Shown here: one piece after another, positions 51,551 to 61,926 of the stretch
How positions within the stretch are numbered: position 1 is the stretch's first letter
Layout: each line of letters opens with the position of its first letter
Source: Prochlorococcus sp. AG-402-K10
Lineage (GTDB): Bacteria > Cyanobacteriota > Cyanobacteriia > PCC-6307 > Cyanobiaceae
Length of the DNA: 64,000 nucleotides
Assembly: GCA_003216835.1 (NCBI GenBank)
Contig: QCIF01000005.1
Span: 38,369-102,368, forward strand
Direction: 5' to 3'
Position numbers and translations under genes: made by a program
Notes under the pieces: model-generated
Seen by the model: the letters and a program-made list of their open reading frames with translations, nothing else
Database searches by the model: none
Told to the model about the DNA's origin: nothing

Positions 51551-51919
51551 TTAGAATTGCAAGCCGGCTTCACGAGCAGCATCTGCAAGTGCCTTCACTC
51601 TTCCGTGATATAAATTACCGCCACGGTCAAAAATTACTTGCTTGATACCTTTTTTTAGGGCTCTTTTTGCTAATAACTCTCCCACAATAGAGGAAGAATT
51701 ACAATTAGAAGATAGTTTTTCTGCTGTTTCTTTAAGCTCTTTATCTACAGTTGAAGCAGAACAAAGAGTTTTTTGAGCGTTATCGTCTATTACCTGAGCA
51801 TAGATATGGTTATTTGAACGAAAAACTGACAATCTTGGGCGACTTTCATTGCCAATTAAGAACCTTCTTAACCTTCTATGACGTTTTTGGGTTTGTAGTT
51901 TTCTTGAAATTTTAGTCAT
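51551..51919 (-). CDS. rplR: 50S ribosomal protein L18
   Basis: L18 (122 aa) binds 5S r[23 protein letters not shown] and the C-terminal [17 protein letters not shown] are diagnostic. It follows rplF by 14 bp. Confidence 0.97.
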   Translation of the reverse strand: MTKISRKLQTQKRHRRLRRFLIGNESRPRLSVFRSNNHIYAQVIDDNAQKTLCSASTVDKELKETAEKLSSNCNSSSIVGELLAKRALKKGIKQVIFDRGGNLYHGRVKALADAAREAGLQF

Positions 51920-51933
51920 GGTTTGTTATGGAA

Positions 51934-52473
51934 TTATTTTTTGCCAGATTTACCAGCTTTTCTAAGTATTTTCTCATCATGGTATTTGATTCCTTTTCCT
52001 TTATAAGGCTCTGGAGGTCTAATTGATCTGATTTTTGCAGCTTCATTGCCAACAATTTCCTTATCAATTCCAGATACGATAACGTTTGTATTGCTCTCAA
52101 CTTTGTATGTTATACCATCGGGGGGTATCATTTCCACAGGATGACTATATCCTGCACTAACTACTAGATTTTTACCTTTTACTTGAGCCCTAGAACCAAC
52201 TCCTACAATTTCTAATTTTTTTGTGAAGCCTTGAGTAACTCCTTCAACCATATTTGAAATTAAAGCTCTACATAATCCATGTCTTTGCCTTGAATGTATT
52301 TTAGTTGTAGTAGGGGTGACAACAACAGTATTATCTTTCTTATCAAAACTAACTCCCTCAGGCATTAAACGTTTCAATTCCCCTTTAGGGCCTTTTACAG
52401 TAACAGTTAGTCCATCAAAATCAACAGAGACTTTTTCTGGAATTAATACTGGTGCTTTTCCAACTCTTGACAT
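51934..52473 (-). CDS. rplF: 50S ribosomal protein L6
   Basis: L6 (179 aa) is near the factor-binding site. Seen are the N-terminal [32 protein letters not shown] and the conserved C-terminal [13 protein letters not shown]. It follows rpsH by 12 bp. Confidence 0.98.
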   Translation of the reverse strand: MSRVGKAPVLIPEKVSVDFDGLTVTVKGPKGELKRLMPEGVSFDKKDNTVVVTPTTTKIHSRQRHGLCRALISNMVEGVTQGFTKKLEIVGVGSRAQVKGKNLVVSAGYSHPVEMIPPDGITYKVESNTNVIVSGIDKEIVGNEAAKIRSIRPPEPYKGKGIKYHDEKILRKAGKSGKK

Positions 52474-52485
52474 GATTAATTCTCC

Positions 52486-52887
52486 TTAATAAACATAGCA
52501 AAGAACTTCGCCGCCAATGCCTTGCTTTCTGGCATCGCGATCACTCATGACACCTTTTGAAGTAGATATTATAGCAACTCCAAGACCTCCAAGAACTTTT
52601 GGCAGTCCTTTAGTATTTTTATAAATTCTCAATCCAGGTTTACTAACTCTTTGCATAGATCTAATAGTTGGAAATTTATTTTTTCCACTATATTTGAGAC
52701 CAAGTATTATCTGTGACTTGTATCCTTCACCTTCCTCATTAATATCAGAAATAAAACCCTCTTTTTGAAGTACCTTTGCAATACTTAGGGACATTTTTGA
52801 ACCTGGAATTGTTGTTGTTGTATGCTTCTTTTGGCTCGCATTTCTTATACGAGTTAGCATATCTGAAATAGGATCGTGATTTGACAT
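52486..52887 (-). CDS. rpsH: 30S ribosomal protein S8
   Basis: S8 (133 aa) binds helix 21 of 16S rRNA and in many bacteria represses the spc operon. [14 protein letters not shown] at the start and [20 protein letters not shown] at the end identify it. rpsN (S14), which often lies between rplE and rpsH, is absent here. Confidence 0.98.
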   Translation of the reverse strand: MSNHDPISDMLTRIRNASQKKHTTTTIPGSKMSLSIAKVLQKEGFISDINEEGEGYKSQIILGLKYSGKNKFPTIRSMQRVSKPGLRIYKNTKGLPKVLGGLGVAIISTSKGVMSDRDARKQGIGGEVLCYVY

Positions 52888-52896
52888 GGTTTTAAT

Positions 52897-53436
52897 TTAA
52901 TTCTTACTAAAAGGCATTCCTAACTCTATGAGTAGAGCTTTACCTTCTTGATCAGTTCTTGCACTAGTAACGATAGTTATATCCATACCTCTTATAGAAT
53001 CAATTTTATCAAAAGAGATTTCAGGAAATATCAATTGCTCTCTAACTCCAACAGTGTAATTACCTCTCCCGTCAAAACTTTTCGGATTAACTCCTCTAAA
53101 GTCTCTTATTCTAGGCAAAGCTAGATTTATAAATCTCTCTAAAAAGGAATACATCCTATCGCCCCTCAAAGTAACAGTACAACCAATAGGCATACCTTCA
53201 CGAATTTTAAAACCCGCTATAGCTTTTTTGGCCCGAGTAATTAAGGCCTTTTGTCCCGTAATAGTTGCCATTTCATTTAAAGAAGCTTCAAGAGCTTTTG
53301 AATTTGAAGCAGCTTCACCAAGACCTCTGTTAACATTGACTTTCACAACTTTTGGTACTTGATGAATATTTTTAAGACCAAGATCCTTTAGTAGTTTTGG
53401 TCTAATTGATTCTTTGTAGCGATTTTTTAGAGTCAT
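52897..53436 (-). CDS. rplE: 50S ribosomal protein L5
   Basis: L5 (179 aa) binds 5S rRNA and touches P-site t[32 protein letters not shown] and [20 protein letters not shown] are diagnostic. It lies 75 bp after rplX, a longer gap than most in this convoy. Confidence 0.98.
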   Translation of the reverse strand: MTLKNRYKESIRPKLLKDLGLKNIHQVPKVVKVNVNRGLGEAASNSKALEASLNEMATITGQKALITRAKKAIAGFKIREGMPIGCTVTLRGDRMYSFLERFINLALPRIRDFRGVNPKSFDGRGNYTVGVREQLIFPEISFDKIDSIRGMDITIVTSARTDQEGKALLIELGMPFSKN

Positions 53437-53511
53437 AATTTTTTGTTAATTCTGGTCTTTGTCAGAATTGAGAAATTAAGAAAAAGTGTAAATCTGGTTG
53501 TTGATGAAAAA

Positions 53512-53868
53512 TTAATCAATAACTTCACCAGTTCTTTTTAATCTTCTTTTCTTAACTCCGTCTTTATTTATAAAGTATTCTATTTTACTTGTTAGATTCT
53601 TATCCTTTGAGAAAAACATTACATTAGATGCATGCAAAGATGCTTCCTCAGTTAGGATTCTGCCAGTTTCTCCTTCCTGAGTTGGTTTGACATGTTTCGT
53701 CCTGAGGTTTATTCCTTTCACAACAACTCTATTTTCAAAAGGAATAGTTTTTAAAACTTCCCCAGTTTTACCTTTGTCTTTTCCATGAATTACTTTCACC
53801 AAATCTCCAGTTTTAATTCTCATTTTTACTCTTTGGAAATTTTTCTTTTGTTTTAATGAGTCCAACAT
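53512..53868 (-). CDS. rplX: 50S ribosomal protein L24
   Basis: L24 is 118 aa from ATG 53868. That start directly follows the rplN stop and has GGAGG 8 nt upstream inside the end of rplN, which decides it over the internal ATG at 53823. The KOW core is [21 protein letters not shown]. The extension before it is unusual but translationally well placed. Confidence 0.94.
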   Translation of the reverse strand: MLDSLKQKKNFQRVKMRIKTGDLVKVIHGKDKGKTGEVLKTIPFENRVVVKGINLRTKHVKPTQEGETGRILTEEASLHASNVMFFSKDKNLTSKIEYFINKDGVKKRRLKRTGEVID

Positions 53869-54234
53869 TTAAATTACCTCCGGAGCTAGAGAAACAATCT
53901 TAGTATAATTTTTATCACGCAGTTCTCTTGCTACAGGACCAAAAACTCTTGTTCCTTTTGGATTCTTATCTTCATTAATCAAAACAGCCGCATTATCATC
54001 AAATCTTATTGAATTACCAGTATTTCTTCTTAAAGTTGCCTTAGTTCTTACAATAACAGCTTTTACAACTTCTGATTTCTTAACTCCCATATTCGGAAGT
54101 GCATCTTTCACGGTTGCTACAATCACATCTCCCACATGCGCATATCTTCTATTAGAACCTAAAACCCTTATACATTGGAGTCTTTTAGCCCCGCTATTAT
54201 CAGCAACAGTTAAATATGTCTCTTGTTGAATCAT
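53869..54234 (-). CDS. rplN: 50S ribosomal protein L14
   Basis: L14 (121 aa) sits at the subunit interface. [30 protein letters not shown] N-terminus, and [27 protein letters not shown] at the end. It overlaps rpsQ by 4 bp and has an AGGAGG ribosome site. Confidence 0.98.
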
Positions 54235-54497
54235 TTTTCATCCTCCTTAGTATGAATTGTTTTATTCAGAATCTCTTCTATTGCCCATCTTTTATGAGCA
54301 CTAAGTGGTCTAGTTTCTTTAATTTTAACCCGATCACCTACAACACATGTATTTTCTGGATCATGTGCCTTATATCGAGTAGTTCTACTAACAATTTTTT
54401 TATAAGTTGGATGTGGATATCTGTTAATCACAGCGACAACAATTGTTTTATCCATTTTGTCGCTTACAACAGTACCAATTCTTTCTTTAAGTGCCAT
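54231..54497 (-). CDS. rpsQ: 30S ribosomal protein S17
   Basis: S17 (88 aa) is an OB-fold 16S rRNA-binding protein. [16 protein letters not shown] and [18 protein letters not shown] are diagnostic. It overlaps rplN by 4 bp and follows rpmC by 9 bp. Confidence 0.98.
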
Positions 54498-54506
54498 AGC
54501 TAATAA

Positions 54507-54725
54507 TTAATTAGAGGTTGTTGGAGAATCATTTTGGCTTTTACTGAGAGTTAGTAATTGCGCAACTTGTTTCCTGATAGTTTTAAATTTATGAGTTTCG
54601 TTGAGCTGTCTTGTAGCTTGCTTGAACCTCAAATCGAAAAGGTCTTTACGTAGTTGGTCAATCTTTTCAGATATTTGAGAAGAGTTTAATTTCTTAAATT
54701 CTTTAAGTGATTCTGAGTTCTTCAT
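54507..54725 (-). CDS. rpmC: 50S ribosomal protein L29
   Basis: L29 (72 aa) is a helical hairpin near the exit tunnel. The core is [28 protein letters not shown]. It overlaps rplP by 4 bp; the C-terminal 15 residues are variable. Confidence 0.96.
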   Translation of the reverse strand: MKNSESLKEFKKLNSSQISEKIDQLRKDLFDLRFKQATRQLNETHKFKTIRKQVAQLLTLSKSQNDSPTTSN

Positions 54726-55204
54726 TTTTTAACCTCCTCTTGAGATGGTTTTTGATTATTAGTCTTTTCTTCTGAAGAAGTTACTAGATTTTTATCAACA
54801 GAGATGAATTTTGTTTTTACTGGTAATTTGTATTGGGCTAAACGCATAGCTTCTCTTGCAGTTTCTTCTGTGATATCTTCTCCGCCCATCTCGAATAATA
54901 TGCGACCCGGTTTAACAACTGCAACCCAAAACTCTGGATTTCCTTTTCCAGAACCCATTCTAGTTTCAGCAGGTCGCATGGTGACTGGTTTATCTGGAAA
55001 TATTCTTATCCAAATTTGACCACCACGTTTAATATATCTAGTCATAGCACGCCTACTTGCTTCAATCTGACGCGCAGTAACCCATCCACAATCTTGTGCT
55101 TGTAGAGCAAATTGGCCAAATGCAATTGTATTACCCTTTGAGGCGACTCCTCTCATTCTGCCTCGATGTTGTTTACGGAATTTAGTACGTTTTGGACTAA
55201 GCAT
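54722..55204 (-). CDS. rplP: 50S ribosomal protein L16
   Basis: L16 (160 aa) helps form the A-site. [34 protein letters not shown] and ARRAxxLA-type [17 protein letters not shown] identify it. A strong AGGAGGTG site precedes the ATG. The last 20 residues are a variable Lys/Glu/Asn tail. Confidence 0.98.
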   Translation of the reverse strand: MLSPKRTKFRKQHRGRMRGVASKGNTIAFGQFALQAQDCGWVTARQIEASRRAMTRYIKRGGQIWIRIFPDKPVTMRPAETRMGSGKGNPEFWVAVVKPGRILFEMGGEDITEETAREAMRLAQYKLPVKTKFISVDKNLVTSSEEKTNNQKPSQEEVKK

Positions 55205-55215
55205 TGTTACACCTC

Positions 55216-55947
55216 CTAAGAATTCTCATTTGAACGATCCTCAAATTGCTGAGGTCTGCGACTCGCTTTTCTTTTTGGATTCCCACCCACAGGAATATTT
55301 TGATCTTCCTTAGGAAGAACTTCACCTTTAAAGACCCAAACCTTAATTCCTAAAACTCCATAAGTTGTATTAGCTTCACGAGTAGCATAATCAATTTCAG
55401 CTCTTAAGGTATGTAATGGTACCCTCCCTTCTCGAGTCCATTCAGTTCTAGCAATTTCAGCACCATTTAATCTGCCTCCGACTTGTATTTTTAGACCTAA
55501 AACACCAGCCCTTTGAGCTCTCTGTAATGCCATCCTAATGGTTCTTCTAAAGGCAACTCTTTTTTCTAGTTGTTGTGCAATGTATTCAGCAAGTAAAAAC
55601 GCATCTGCATCAACTCGCTCTACTTCAACAACATTTATTCTGACTTGTCTTGTCCTATCTCCGATAGTTTTTTGGATGCCTGATCTTAATTCTTCAATGC
55701 CACTTCCTTGCCTGCCTACAATGACTCCTGGCCTTGCTGTTTTTAATTCTAGTTCCAGTTGATCCGCTTTTCTGGCTATTAAAACATCGCTAATTCCAGC
55801 TGCACCATATTTTTTTTGTATAAAAGTACGAATTTTAAAATCCTCTTGAAGAAGAATTGGGTAAGTTTTAGAAGTAGCAAACCATTTGGAACGGTGCTCT
55901 TTTGTGATACCTAATCTAAGTCCAGAAGGATGTATTTTATGTCCCAT
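55216..55947 (-). CDS. rpsC: 30S ribosomal protein S3
   Basis: S3 (243 aa) forms part of the mRNA entry channel. The KH domain has [16 protein letters not shown], and [14 protein letters not shown] is the standard start. The C-terminal 30 residues are variable and basic. It overlaps rplV by 1 bp. Confidence 0.98.
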   Translation of the reverse strand: MGHKIHPSGLRLGITKEHRSKWFATSKTYPILLQEDFKIRTFIQKKYGAAGISDVLIARKADQLELELKTARPGVIVGRQGSGIEELRSGIQKTIGDRTRQVRINVVEVERVDADAFLLAEYIAQQLEKRVAFRRTIRMALQRAQRAGVLGLKIQVGGRLNGAEIARTEWTREGRVPLHTLRAEIDYATREANTTYGVLGIKVWVFKGEVLPKEDQNIPVGGNPKRKASRRPQQFEDRSNENS

Positions 55948-56333
55948 TAGTTTTGTACCTCCGCATTAGTTTGGTTAGGAGCAGATTCAACAGAAATACT
56001 TATATGGCACGTCTGTTTTTTAATAGAGAAAGCTCTTCCTTGGGCTCTAGGTCTATACCTTTTCATTACAGGACCATTATTAGCCCAAGCTGATGATATA
56101 ACTAGGGTTGATGGATCCATTCCGAAATTATGTTCTGCATTAGCAACTGCTGATCGTAAAACTTTAGTAATAGGATCAGTAGATCTATAAGGCATAAATT
56201 CCAACATAATTAATGCATCCCTATAAGATCTTCCCCTAATTTGGTCTAGAACTCTTCTTACTTTTGAAGCCGAGCCACGAATATAGTTTCCATGAGCAAT
56301 TGCTGTTTTTGTGCTTGCGGGTGTTTGTGTCAT
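55947..56333 (-). CDS. rplV: 50S ribosomal protein L22
   Basis: L22 (128 aa) lines the exit tunnel. Seen are [27 protein letters not shown] and the tunnel loop [20 protein letters not shown]. It overlaps rpsS by 4 bp. Confidence 0.98.
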   Translation of the reverse strand: MTQTPASTKTAIAHGNYIRGSASKVRRVLDQIRGRSYRDALIMLEFMPYRSTDPITKVLRSAVANAEHNFGMDPSTLVISSAWANNGPVMKRYRPRAQGRAFSIKKQTCHISISVESAPNQTNAEVQN

Positions 56334-56608
56334 GATTTTGCTCCTTTCTTATCTCTTATATGACCACGATAAGTACGTGTTGGAGCAAATTCACCTAATT
56401 TATGGCCAATCATTTGTTCAGTGATAAAAACGGGGATATGAGCCTTGCCGTTATGTACTGCAATTGTATGGCCAATCATTACAGGCAATATTGTAGAGGA
56501 TCTAGACCAAGTTTTGATAACAGACTTGTCATTATCAGTATTTTGTTTTTCTACCTTTTTAAGCAAACTATCTGCGATAAAAGGTCCTTTTTTTAGTGAT
56601 CTTCCCAT
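56330..56608 (-). CDS. rpsS: 30S ribosomal protein S19
   Basis: S19 (92 aa): [20 protein letters not shown] and [18 protein letters not shown] are diagnostic. It lies 38 bp after rplB. Confidence 0.98.
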   Translation of the reverse strand: MGRSLKKGPFIADSLLKKVEKQNTDNDKSVIKTWSRSSTILPVMIGHTIAVHNGKAHIPVFITEQMIGHKLGEFAPTRTYRGHIRDKKGAKS

Positions 56609-56646
56609 GATTTATAAAATAAAAATTAAAGTAATAATTGAAGTAA

Positions 56647-57510
56647 TCAAGAGTCTCTTCCTCCTCTACTCCTCTTAGAAACACGACGGCGCTTTCGAAC
56701 TATTAACTTATTGCTTGGTTTGTTCTTTTTACGTGTTTTTAAGCCTAGAGCTGGCTTACCCCATGGAGTGACAGGACCTGCTCTACCAATTGGTGCTTTT
56801 CCCTCTCCTCCTCCATGTGGATGGTCACATGGGTTCATTACACTTCCTCTGACTTGAGGTCGCCTTCCAAGCCATCTTCTTCTTCCTGCTTTACCTAAAC
56901 TAGTATTTCTTATTTCCGAGTTACCAACCTCTCCAAGAGTTGCATAGCATTCCTTTCTTACAAGTCGAACCTCAGTAGATGGAAGTTTTAATGCAACATA
57001 ATCACCCTCTTTAGCCATAACTTGGGCACTAGAGCCTGCTGATCTGACCATCTGAGCACCTCTGCCAGCATATAGTTCAACACAATGAACACTTGATCCT
57101 AATGGCATAACTGAAAGTGGCATTGCATTCCCATCTTCAATTGGAACACTTTCACCAGAAATTACATTTTGACCAACTTTTACACCTCCTGGAGCAATGA
57201 TATATCTCTTATCTCCATCTTCATAAAATAGAAGTGCAAGCCTGGCGTTTCTATGAGGATCGTAGTGAATAGCTGCAACTTTAGCATTAATATTTCTTTT
57301 ATCTCTTCTAAAGTCAACTAATCTATATTGTCTTTTGTGGCCGCCTCCACGGTGACGACAAGTAATAACCCCTCGATTATTTCTCCCTTTAAGTCTATGT
57401 TTTGAAACTATTAGGGATCTTTCTGGTTTGGAACTTGTTATCTCACTAAAGTCAGTAACGACTCTTTGTCTAGTTCCAGGTGTATAAGGTTTAAATTTAC
57501 GAATTGCCAT
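56647..57510 (-). CDS. rplB: 50S ribosomal protein L2
   Basis: L2 (287 aa) is close to the peptidyl transferase centre. [18 protein letters not shown] and the [16 protein letters not shown] region, here [18 protein letters not shown], are present with the conserved His. Note Cys instead of the common Val after NP, as seen in other cyanobacterial L2 proteins. Confidence 0.98.
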   Translation of the reverse strand: MAIRKFKPYTPGTRQRVVTDFSEITSSKPERSLIVSKHRLKGRNNRGVITCRHRGGGHKRQYRLVDFRRDKRNINAKVAAIHYDPHRNARLALLFYEDGDKRYIIAPGGVKVGQNVISGESVPIEDGNAMPLSVMPLGSSVHCVELYAGRGAQMVRSAGSSAQVMAKEGDYVALKLPSTEVRLVRKECYATLGEVGNSEIRNTSLGKAGRRRWLGRRPQVRGSVMNPCDHPHGGGEGKAPIGRAGPVTPWGKPALGLKTRKKNKPSNKLIVRKRRRVSKRSRGGRDS

Positions 57511-57522
57511 GATTAAAACTCC

Positions 57523-57825
57523 TTAAGATTCTGGAAATAGTTGAATTTTGTCTCCTTCAGCAAGACGTACAATAGCCTTTTTAACTTGAGAACGTTTACC
57601 GGAAAATTTACCGACTCTTCTTGTTCTCCTAGGAGGATTCATAGTATTAATTCCTATAACTTTAACACTAAATAAGGCCTCAATTGCAGACTTTATTTGC
57701 GGTTTCGAAGCTCTATGATCAACTTCAAAAGTATATTGATTAAGATCTAGTGCATTTGTAGCTTTTTCTGTAACAACTGGCTTTCGTATTACATCTGCTA
57801 AACGTGAATCAAATAATTTATTCAT
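57523..57825 (-). CDS. rplW: 50S ribosomal protein L23
   Basis: L23 (100 aa) docks trigger factor and SRP at the exit tunnel. [21 protein letters not shown] and [20 protein letters not shown] identify it. It overlaps rplD by 4 bp. Confidence 0.97.
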   Translation of the reverse strand: MNKLFDSRLADVIRKPVVTEKATNALDLNQYTFEVDHRASKPQIKSAIEALFSVKVIGINTMNPPRRTRRVGKFSGKRSQVKKAIVRLAEGDKIQLFPES

Positions 57826-58454
57826 GATGCATAAACCTCTTGGATTTTATTTATTGCTGATTGACCAATGACCAACTTATTAGCGTTAAGAATATCAAAT
57901 ACGTTTAATTGATCAGCAGCAATTAATTTTACTTTTTGAATGTTATTAATAGATTTTTTTATTACATCAGAAGGACTATCCAGAATTACCAAAACCTTTT
58001 CTGATTTTTCTATTCCTAGACGAGCAAGACCATTAATAATTTCACTTGTTTTAGGCTGCTTTAATGTAGACCCAAAATCCTCAACAGCCTTAATATCATT
58101 AACTCTTGACATCAGTGCTGTTCTAAGAGCTAACCTTCGTTCTTTGCGATTCATATCTAAGTTATAGGAGCGTGGTTTAGGTCCAAAAATTATTCCACCG
58201 CCTGGTCTTAAGGGAGTCCTTATTGATCCTTGACGAGCTCTTCCAGTACCCTTCTGTTTGTATGGTTTTCTACCCCCACCTCGGACTTCAGATCTTGTCA
58301 AAGTAGATGCTGTACCTTGTCTCTTATTTGCTAATTGTCTAAGAACTGCTCTATGTATTAAGTCGGCAGAAGAAGTTTCCTTAGCTACTTTTAAATCGAT
58401 CGAGACTTTACCTGTTTTTTTACCATCCCACTTAAGAGTGTCGAGAGTTGTCAT
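57822..58454 (-). CDS. rplD: 50S ribosomal protein L4
   Basis: L4 (210 aa). The tunnel loop [19 protein letters not shown] and [13 protein letters not shown] are complete. A strong AGGAGGTG site precedes the ATG, which overlaps the rplC stop by 4 bp. Confidence 0.98.
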   Translation of the reverse strand: MTTLDTLKWDGKKTGKVSIDLKVAKETSSADLIHRAVLRQLANKRQGTASTLTRSEVRGGGRKPYKQKGTGRARQGSIRTPLRPGGGIIFGPKPRSYNLDMNRKERRLALRTALMSRVNDIKAVEDFGSTLKQPKTSEIINGLARLGIEKSEKVLVILDSPSDVIKKSINNIQKVKLIAADQLNVFDILNANKLVIGQSAINKIQEVYAS

Positions 58455-59104
58455 GATTTTTCACCTCCTTTTTTTCCTACAACATTATTAGGCTTAATAT
58501 TGACAATTGTGCCTGGCTTACCTGGTACAGAACCTTTTACGACAAGTAAATTTTTTTGGTCATCAATCTTAACCACTAATAAACCCTTAGTAGTGATTTT
58601 TTTTCCTCCATATCTTCCTGCCATTCTTTTACCAGGATAAATTCTACCTGGAGTGGTACCTGCACCTGTGGAACCTGGAGCTCTATGATTTTTTGAACCA
58701 TGACTCATGGGACCTCTGCTAAAACCATGTCTTTTCTGATAACCAGCAAAACCTCTCCCCATAGATTTACCACTGATATCAACTTTCTGACCAACCTCAA
58801 AATTGTTAACTGTTATTTGATTTCCAACTTCATAAGTTGAGGTTTCTTCAACTCTATATTCTTTCAAATGCTTTAAAAGTTGTTCTCCTGACTTGAGTAA
58901 ATGTCCCTTCTCAGGCTTACTTATTTGCTTATCTTTTGATAAACCGTAACCTATCTGAACGGCAGTATAACCATCCAAAGCCTGGGTTTTTAATTGGGTA
59001 ACACGACATGGGCCAGCCTCTATAAGAGTTACTGGTACCGCATTACCCTCTTTATCAAAAAGTTGGGACATGCCCAATTTCTTTCCTAAAATTCCTATAG
59101 ACAT
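58451..59104 (-). CDS. rplC: 50S ribosomal protein L3
   Basis: L3 (217 aa) is the first gene of the 16-kb translation convoy. [16 protein letters not shown], the [22 protein letters not shown] loop and KRMAGRYGG are diagnostic. rpsJ, which precedes rplC in many bacteria, is in the str cluster here, so the convoy promoter lies in the 284-bp spacer shared with ndhN. Confidence 0.98.
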   Translation of the reverse strand: MSIGILGKKLGMSQLFDKEGNAVPVTLIEAGPCRVTQLKTQALDGYTAVQIGYGLSKDKQISKPEKGHLLKSGEQLLKHLKEYRVEETSTYEVGNQITVNNFEVGQKVDISGKSMGRGFAGYQKRHGFSRGPMSHGSKNHRAPGSTGAGTTPGRIYPGKRMAGRYGGKKITTKGLLVVKIDDQKNLLVVKGSVPGKPGTIVNIKPNNVVGKKGGEKS

Positions 59105-59191
59105 AAGATTTGAATAGACTAGCTCATAATTAATTTTTGAATTTTCTAAACCTTTTAATTATTAAAGGGGTAGCTAATCAAAAAACAATTT

Positions 59192-59310
59192 GATAAGGAT
59201 GAGACTTATCTAAAACATAGATAGTTTCTCTTTGGGTTAACCCATCCTAAGTTTTTTAACGAAACGCTAAAAAATGTGAAAATTTACAGAGGCTCGGCTA
59301 GCTTTCGAGC
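59192..59310. promoter_or_regulatory. Inverted-repeat cluster in the rplC/ndhN divergent spacer
   Basis: The 284-bp spacer (59105-59388) holds three symmetrical elements: GATAAG/CTTATC (59192-59210), a perfect 12-bp palindrome TGGGTTAACCCA (59233-59244) and GCTCG/CGAGC around a 9-nt loop (59292-59310). The palindrome lies about 130 bp upstream of rplC and 145 bp upstream of ndhN and could be an operator. No firm -35/-10 pair is assigned. No coding sequence is seen in the spacer. Confidence 0.4.
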
Positions 59311-59388
59311 TTAAAAAATTCACAGAGTATCAAGTCTACATCATCAAGTACCATAAAATGAAATAATATATAAATAAAGGAAATCTTT

Positions 59389-59859
59389 ATGCCATTACTT
59401 CTTACAGGAAAAAAGTTTCATAATGATCTCAAAAACAATAAATGTTTAGCAATGTTTACCCCTCTTGAGGGTGGATACGAAACTCGTCTTTTAAGAAGAA
59501 TGAGAGCTAAAGGTTATAAAACTTATATAACCTCCGCGAGAGGATTAGGAGATCCTGAAGTGTTTTTAATGAAATTGCACGGCATAAGACCTCCTCACCT
59601 AGGTCATCAAAGTGTAGGAAGAAATGGTGCTCTTGGAGAAGTTCAACAAGTTATACCCCAAGCCTCTGAATTATTTAATGAAAATGACAAAAATAAATTA
59701 TTGTGGTTACTTGAAGGTCAAGTCTTATCACAAGATGAACTTGAAAGCTTAATTACAATCTGTACTAAAGACAATACACTTCAAATTGTAATTGAAATGG
59801 GGGGTTCCAGAAAACTTGAATGGAGACCACTAAATGATTATATTTTGAATGAATTCTAA
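59389..59859 (+). CDS. ndhN: NAD(P)H-quinone oxidoreductase subunit N
   Basis: NdhN is a peripheral subunit of cyanobacterial NDH-1, which carries cyclic electron flow and respiration in the thylakoid membrane. The product is 156 aa; [41 protein letters not shown] and WLLEGQVLS are typical. AAGGAAAT precedes the ATG as a ribosome site. It overlaps ldpA by 11 bp. Confidence 0.93.
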   Translation: MPLLLTGKKFHNDLKNNKCLAMFTPLEGGYETRLLRRMRAKGYKTYITSARGLGDPEVFLMKLHGIRPPHLGHQSVGRNGALGEVQQVIPQASELFNENDKNKLLWLLEGQVLSQDELESLITICTKDNTLQIVIEMGGSRKLEWRPLNDYILNEF

Positions 59860-60859
59860 AGTTGAATTTTTTGAAGAAAATACGAAGACATTGGATAAAT
59901 GGGTTAAGTTAATTTGTGGTGCTAGCAATGAAGATATTGAGGCTATTGAAGATTTGAGTGCTATTTATTCCGCTGCTGGAGTTGACTACATTGATGTTGC
60001 TGCGGAACAGTCGATAGCTCAAGCCGCAAGAAATGGTATCAAATGGTCGCAAAAATTTTTTGGCACTTCCCCAGGTTTAATGATAAGCATTTCTGATGGT
60101 AAAGATATACATTTTCGCAAAGCAAGATTTGACCCATTGAAATGCCCTCCTAATTGTCCAAGACCATGTGAAAATATTTGTCCTACCTTTGCAATTGATA
60201 GTTCCGGTGTGAAAGAGAGCAAATGTTATGGATGCGGAAGGTGTATAAAAAGTTGTCCCTTAAATTTAATTTCTGAATACGAATTTAATTTATCTAAAGA
60301 TAATCTGCCATCATCACTTCAAATAATCAAGCCTGATGCAGTAGAAATTCATACCGAAATAAATAGAATAGATCCTTTTATAGAAGTCGTGCGCATTCTA
60401 AAAAATTCAGACACTAAATTAAAAAAAATATCTGTCAGTTGTGGATTAAATCAATCCCCACAATCCCCAAATGATCTCTTGAAAGCTATTTGGGAAAGGT
60501 ATGAAATTCTCGATGAACTTAATCTTCCCATTATTTGGCAGCTTGATGGCAGACCAATGTCTGGCGATCTAGCTGCAACAACAGGAAGAGACACAGTTAA
60601 ATTATTTGAAACCATAGGATCTCATCTCCCTCCAGGCTTAATTCAATTAGCTGGAGGAACAAATGAAAACACTCATCTATTATTAAACGTAAAAAATTTT
60701 CCAGATGGAATTGCATTTGGAAGTTCTGCAAGAAAAATAATGCAGCCATTTATTGAATTTGCTAACAAAAATAATAAAAAATTATATGAATATCCTGAAA
60801 TAATGGCTTTAGCAATCAAAGAAGCACAAAAATTGCTAAAACCTTGGAAAAAAAATTAA
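59849..60859 (+). CDS. ldpA: Light-dependent period protein LdpA (iron-sulfur)
   Basis: LdpA was identified in Synechococcus elongatus as an Fe-S protein that tunes circadian period to light and redox state. The product is 336 aa. Eight cysteines form two 4Fe-4S sites: C99, C103, C107, C111 ([14 protein letters not shown]) and C126, C129, C132, C136 ([12 protein letters not shown]). The C-terminal half has a TIM-barrel-like pattern ([22 protein letters not shown]). It overlaps ndhN by 11 bp, so the two are probably co-translated. Its role in this organism is inferred from the family. Confidence 0.88.
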   Translation: MNSKVEFFEENTKTLDKWVKLICGASNEDIEAIEDLSAIYSAAGVDYIDVAAEQSIAQAARNGIKWSQKFFGTSPGLMISISDGKDIHFRKARFDPLKCPPNCPRPCENICPTFAIDSSGVKESKCYGCGRCIKSCPLNLISEYEFNLSKDNLPSSLQIIKPDAVEIHTEINRIDPFIEVVRILKNSDTKLKKISVSCGLNQSPQSPNDLLKAIWERYEILDELNLPIIWQLDGRPMSGDLAATTGRDTVKLFETIGSHLPPGLIQLAGGTNENTHLLLNVKNFPDGIAFGSSARKIMQPFIEFANKNNKKLYEYPEIMALAIKEAQKLLKPWKKN

Positions 60860-60893
60860 TTCAATTTATTTTTCTAAATTTCAAAATCATTCT

Positions 60894-60924
60894 AAGTTTT
60901 GAAAAAAACTTTTTATTTTTTAAT
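60894..60924 (+). terminator. Intrinsic terminator after ldpA
   Basis: AAGTTTT and AAAACTT form a 7-bp stem with a GAAA tetraloop, followed by TTTATTTTTT. It lies 35 bp after the ldpA stop and before tRNA-Gln. The stem is A/T-rich, so its strength is uncertain. Confidence 0.5.
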
Positions 60925-60962
60925 AGAAAAAAATCTTTTCATGTATTAAAATAAAAAATCAT

Positions 60963-61034
60963 TGGGCCGTCGCCAAGTGGTAAGGCATCGGGTTTTGGTC
61001 TCGACATTCCTAGGTTCGAATCCTAGCGGCCCAG
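60963..61034 (+). tRNA. tRNA-Gln (anticodon TTG)
   Basis: A 72-nt cloverleaf. The acceptor stem TGGGCCG pairs with CGGCCCA, the discriminator is G, the anticodon loop GTTTTGGT carries TTG and the T-arm is AGGTTCGAATCCT. The U1-A72 pair is normal for tRNA-Gln. It ends 17 bp before the HAD gene. Confidence 0.96.
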
Positions 61035-61051
61035 TTTTAACAGTTAGTTGA

Positions 61052-61828
61052 GTGGACGGGCAGAAATTACTTCTCTTTGATTTTGACGGCGTAATTGTTG
61101 ATGGAATGAATGAATATTGGCACAGTTCTTTATTAGCATGCGAGAAATTTTTACATTCACCAGATATACAAATTAACCAAGATCTTTATAACAAGGTTTC
61201 AAATACTTTTAAAGAAATTAGGCCCTGGGTAAAATATGGATGGGAAATGATTATCATCGTTCACGAAATAATCAAAATAGAAAATCCACTAGACAAAAAT
61301 AATAAAAAGGATTTTATTAATCAATATCATCTAAATTGTCAAAAGATACTTAAGGATAATTCTTGGCTTGCAGAAGATTTACAGAAATTTCTAGATGAAT
61401 CTCGCAAATACCAAATAGATAAAGATTTTGAAATGTGGGTAAATTTACATAAACCATTTTCTGAAGTTATATCCTTCATGAAAAAGTTAAAGCAAAACAA
61501 AATAAAGACAGGAATAATAACAACAAAAGGTGAAATATTTGCTACAAAAATTCTCGAAAAATTAAATATCTTTCCTGAATTTATTTTTGGTTATGAATCA
61601 GGCACAAAAACTAAAATAGCTATAGAACTCAATAAAACATATGACATTTTAGGTTTCATAGAAGACAGGATAAAAACCCTAATCGATATAAAACAAAACC
61701 CTGATACAAAAAATATTCCTTGCTTTTTGGCTGATTGGGGCTATTTAAAAGAATCAGATAAGAGTAGTTTGAGGAAAGGAATAAGATTATTAAAACTGAA
61801 AAATCTAGAAGATTTACTTGCAATTTAA
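61052..61828 (+). CDS. HAD-superfamily hydrolase
   Basis: The protein is 258 aa. Motif I is LLLFDFDGVIVDG (D10, D12), with a helical cap (about 20-140), IITTKG (motif II), KTKIAIE (motif III lysine) and FIEDRIKTL (motif IV acidic). The start is GTG 61052. The substrate is unknown; distinct in sequence from the HAD protein at 40052. It lies between tRNA-Gln and recA. Confidence 0.85.
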   Translation: MDGQKLLLFDFDGVIVDGMNEYWHSSLLACEKFLHSPDIQINQDLYNKVSNTFKEIRPWVKYGWEMIIIVHEIIKIENPLDKNNKKDFINQYHLNCQKILKDNSWLAEDLQKFLDESRKYQIDKDFEMWVNLHKPFSEVISFMKKLKQNKIKTGIITTKGEIFATKILEKLNIFPEFIFGYESGTKTKIAIELNKTYDILGFIEDRIKTLIDIKQNPDTKNIPCFLADWGYLKESDKSSLRKGIRLLKLKNLEDLLAI

Positions 61829-61842
61829 CATTCATTCGTTAA

Positions 61843-61861
61843 AGTACAGATGTACTATAAC
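61843..61861 (+). promoter_or_regulatory. LexA-type SOS box overlapping the recA -10 element
   Basis: AGTACAGATGTACT (61843-61856) is an exact match to the published cyanobacterial LexA consensus RGTAC-N3-D-GTWCB and is a near-perfect palindrome. It overlaps a -10-like TATAAC (61856-61861), about 65 bp before the recA ATG. LexA bound here would block polymerase. Confidence 0.75.
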
Positions 61862-61926
61862 TTCTAATTATTAAATTTAGATTAAATAAAAAATTCTGAA
61901 TTTAGAATAATTATGAAAATTCATCC

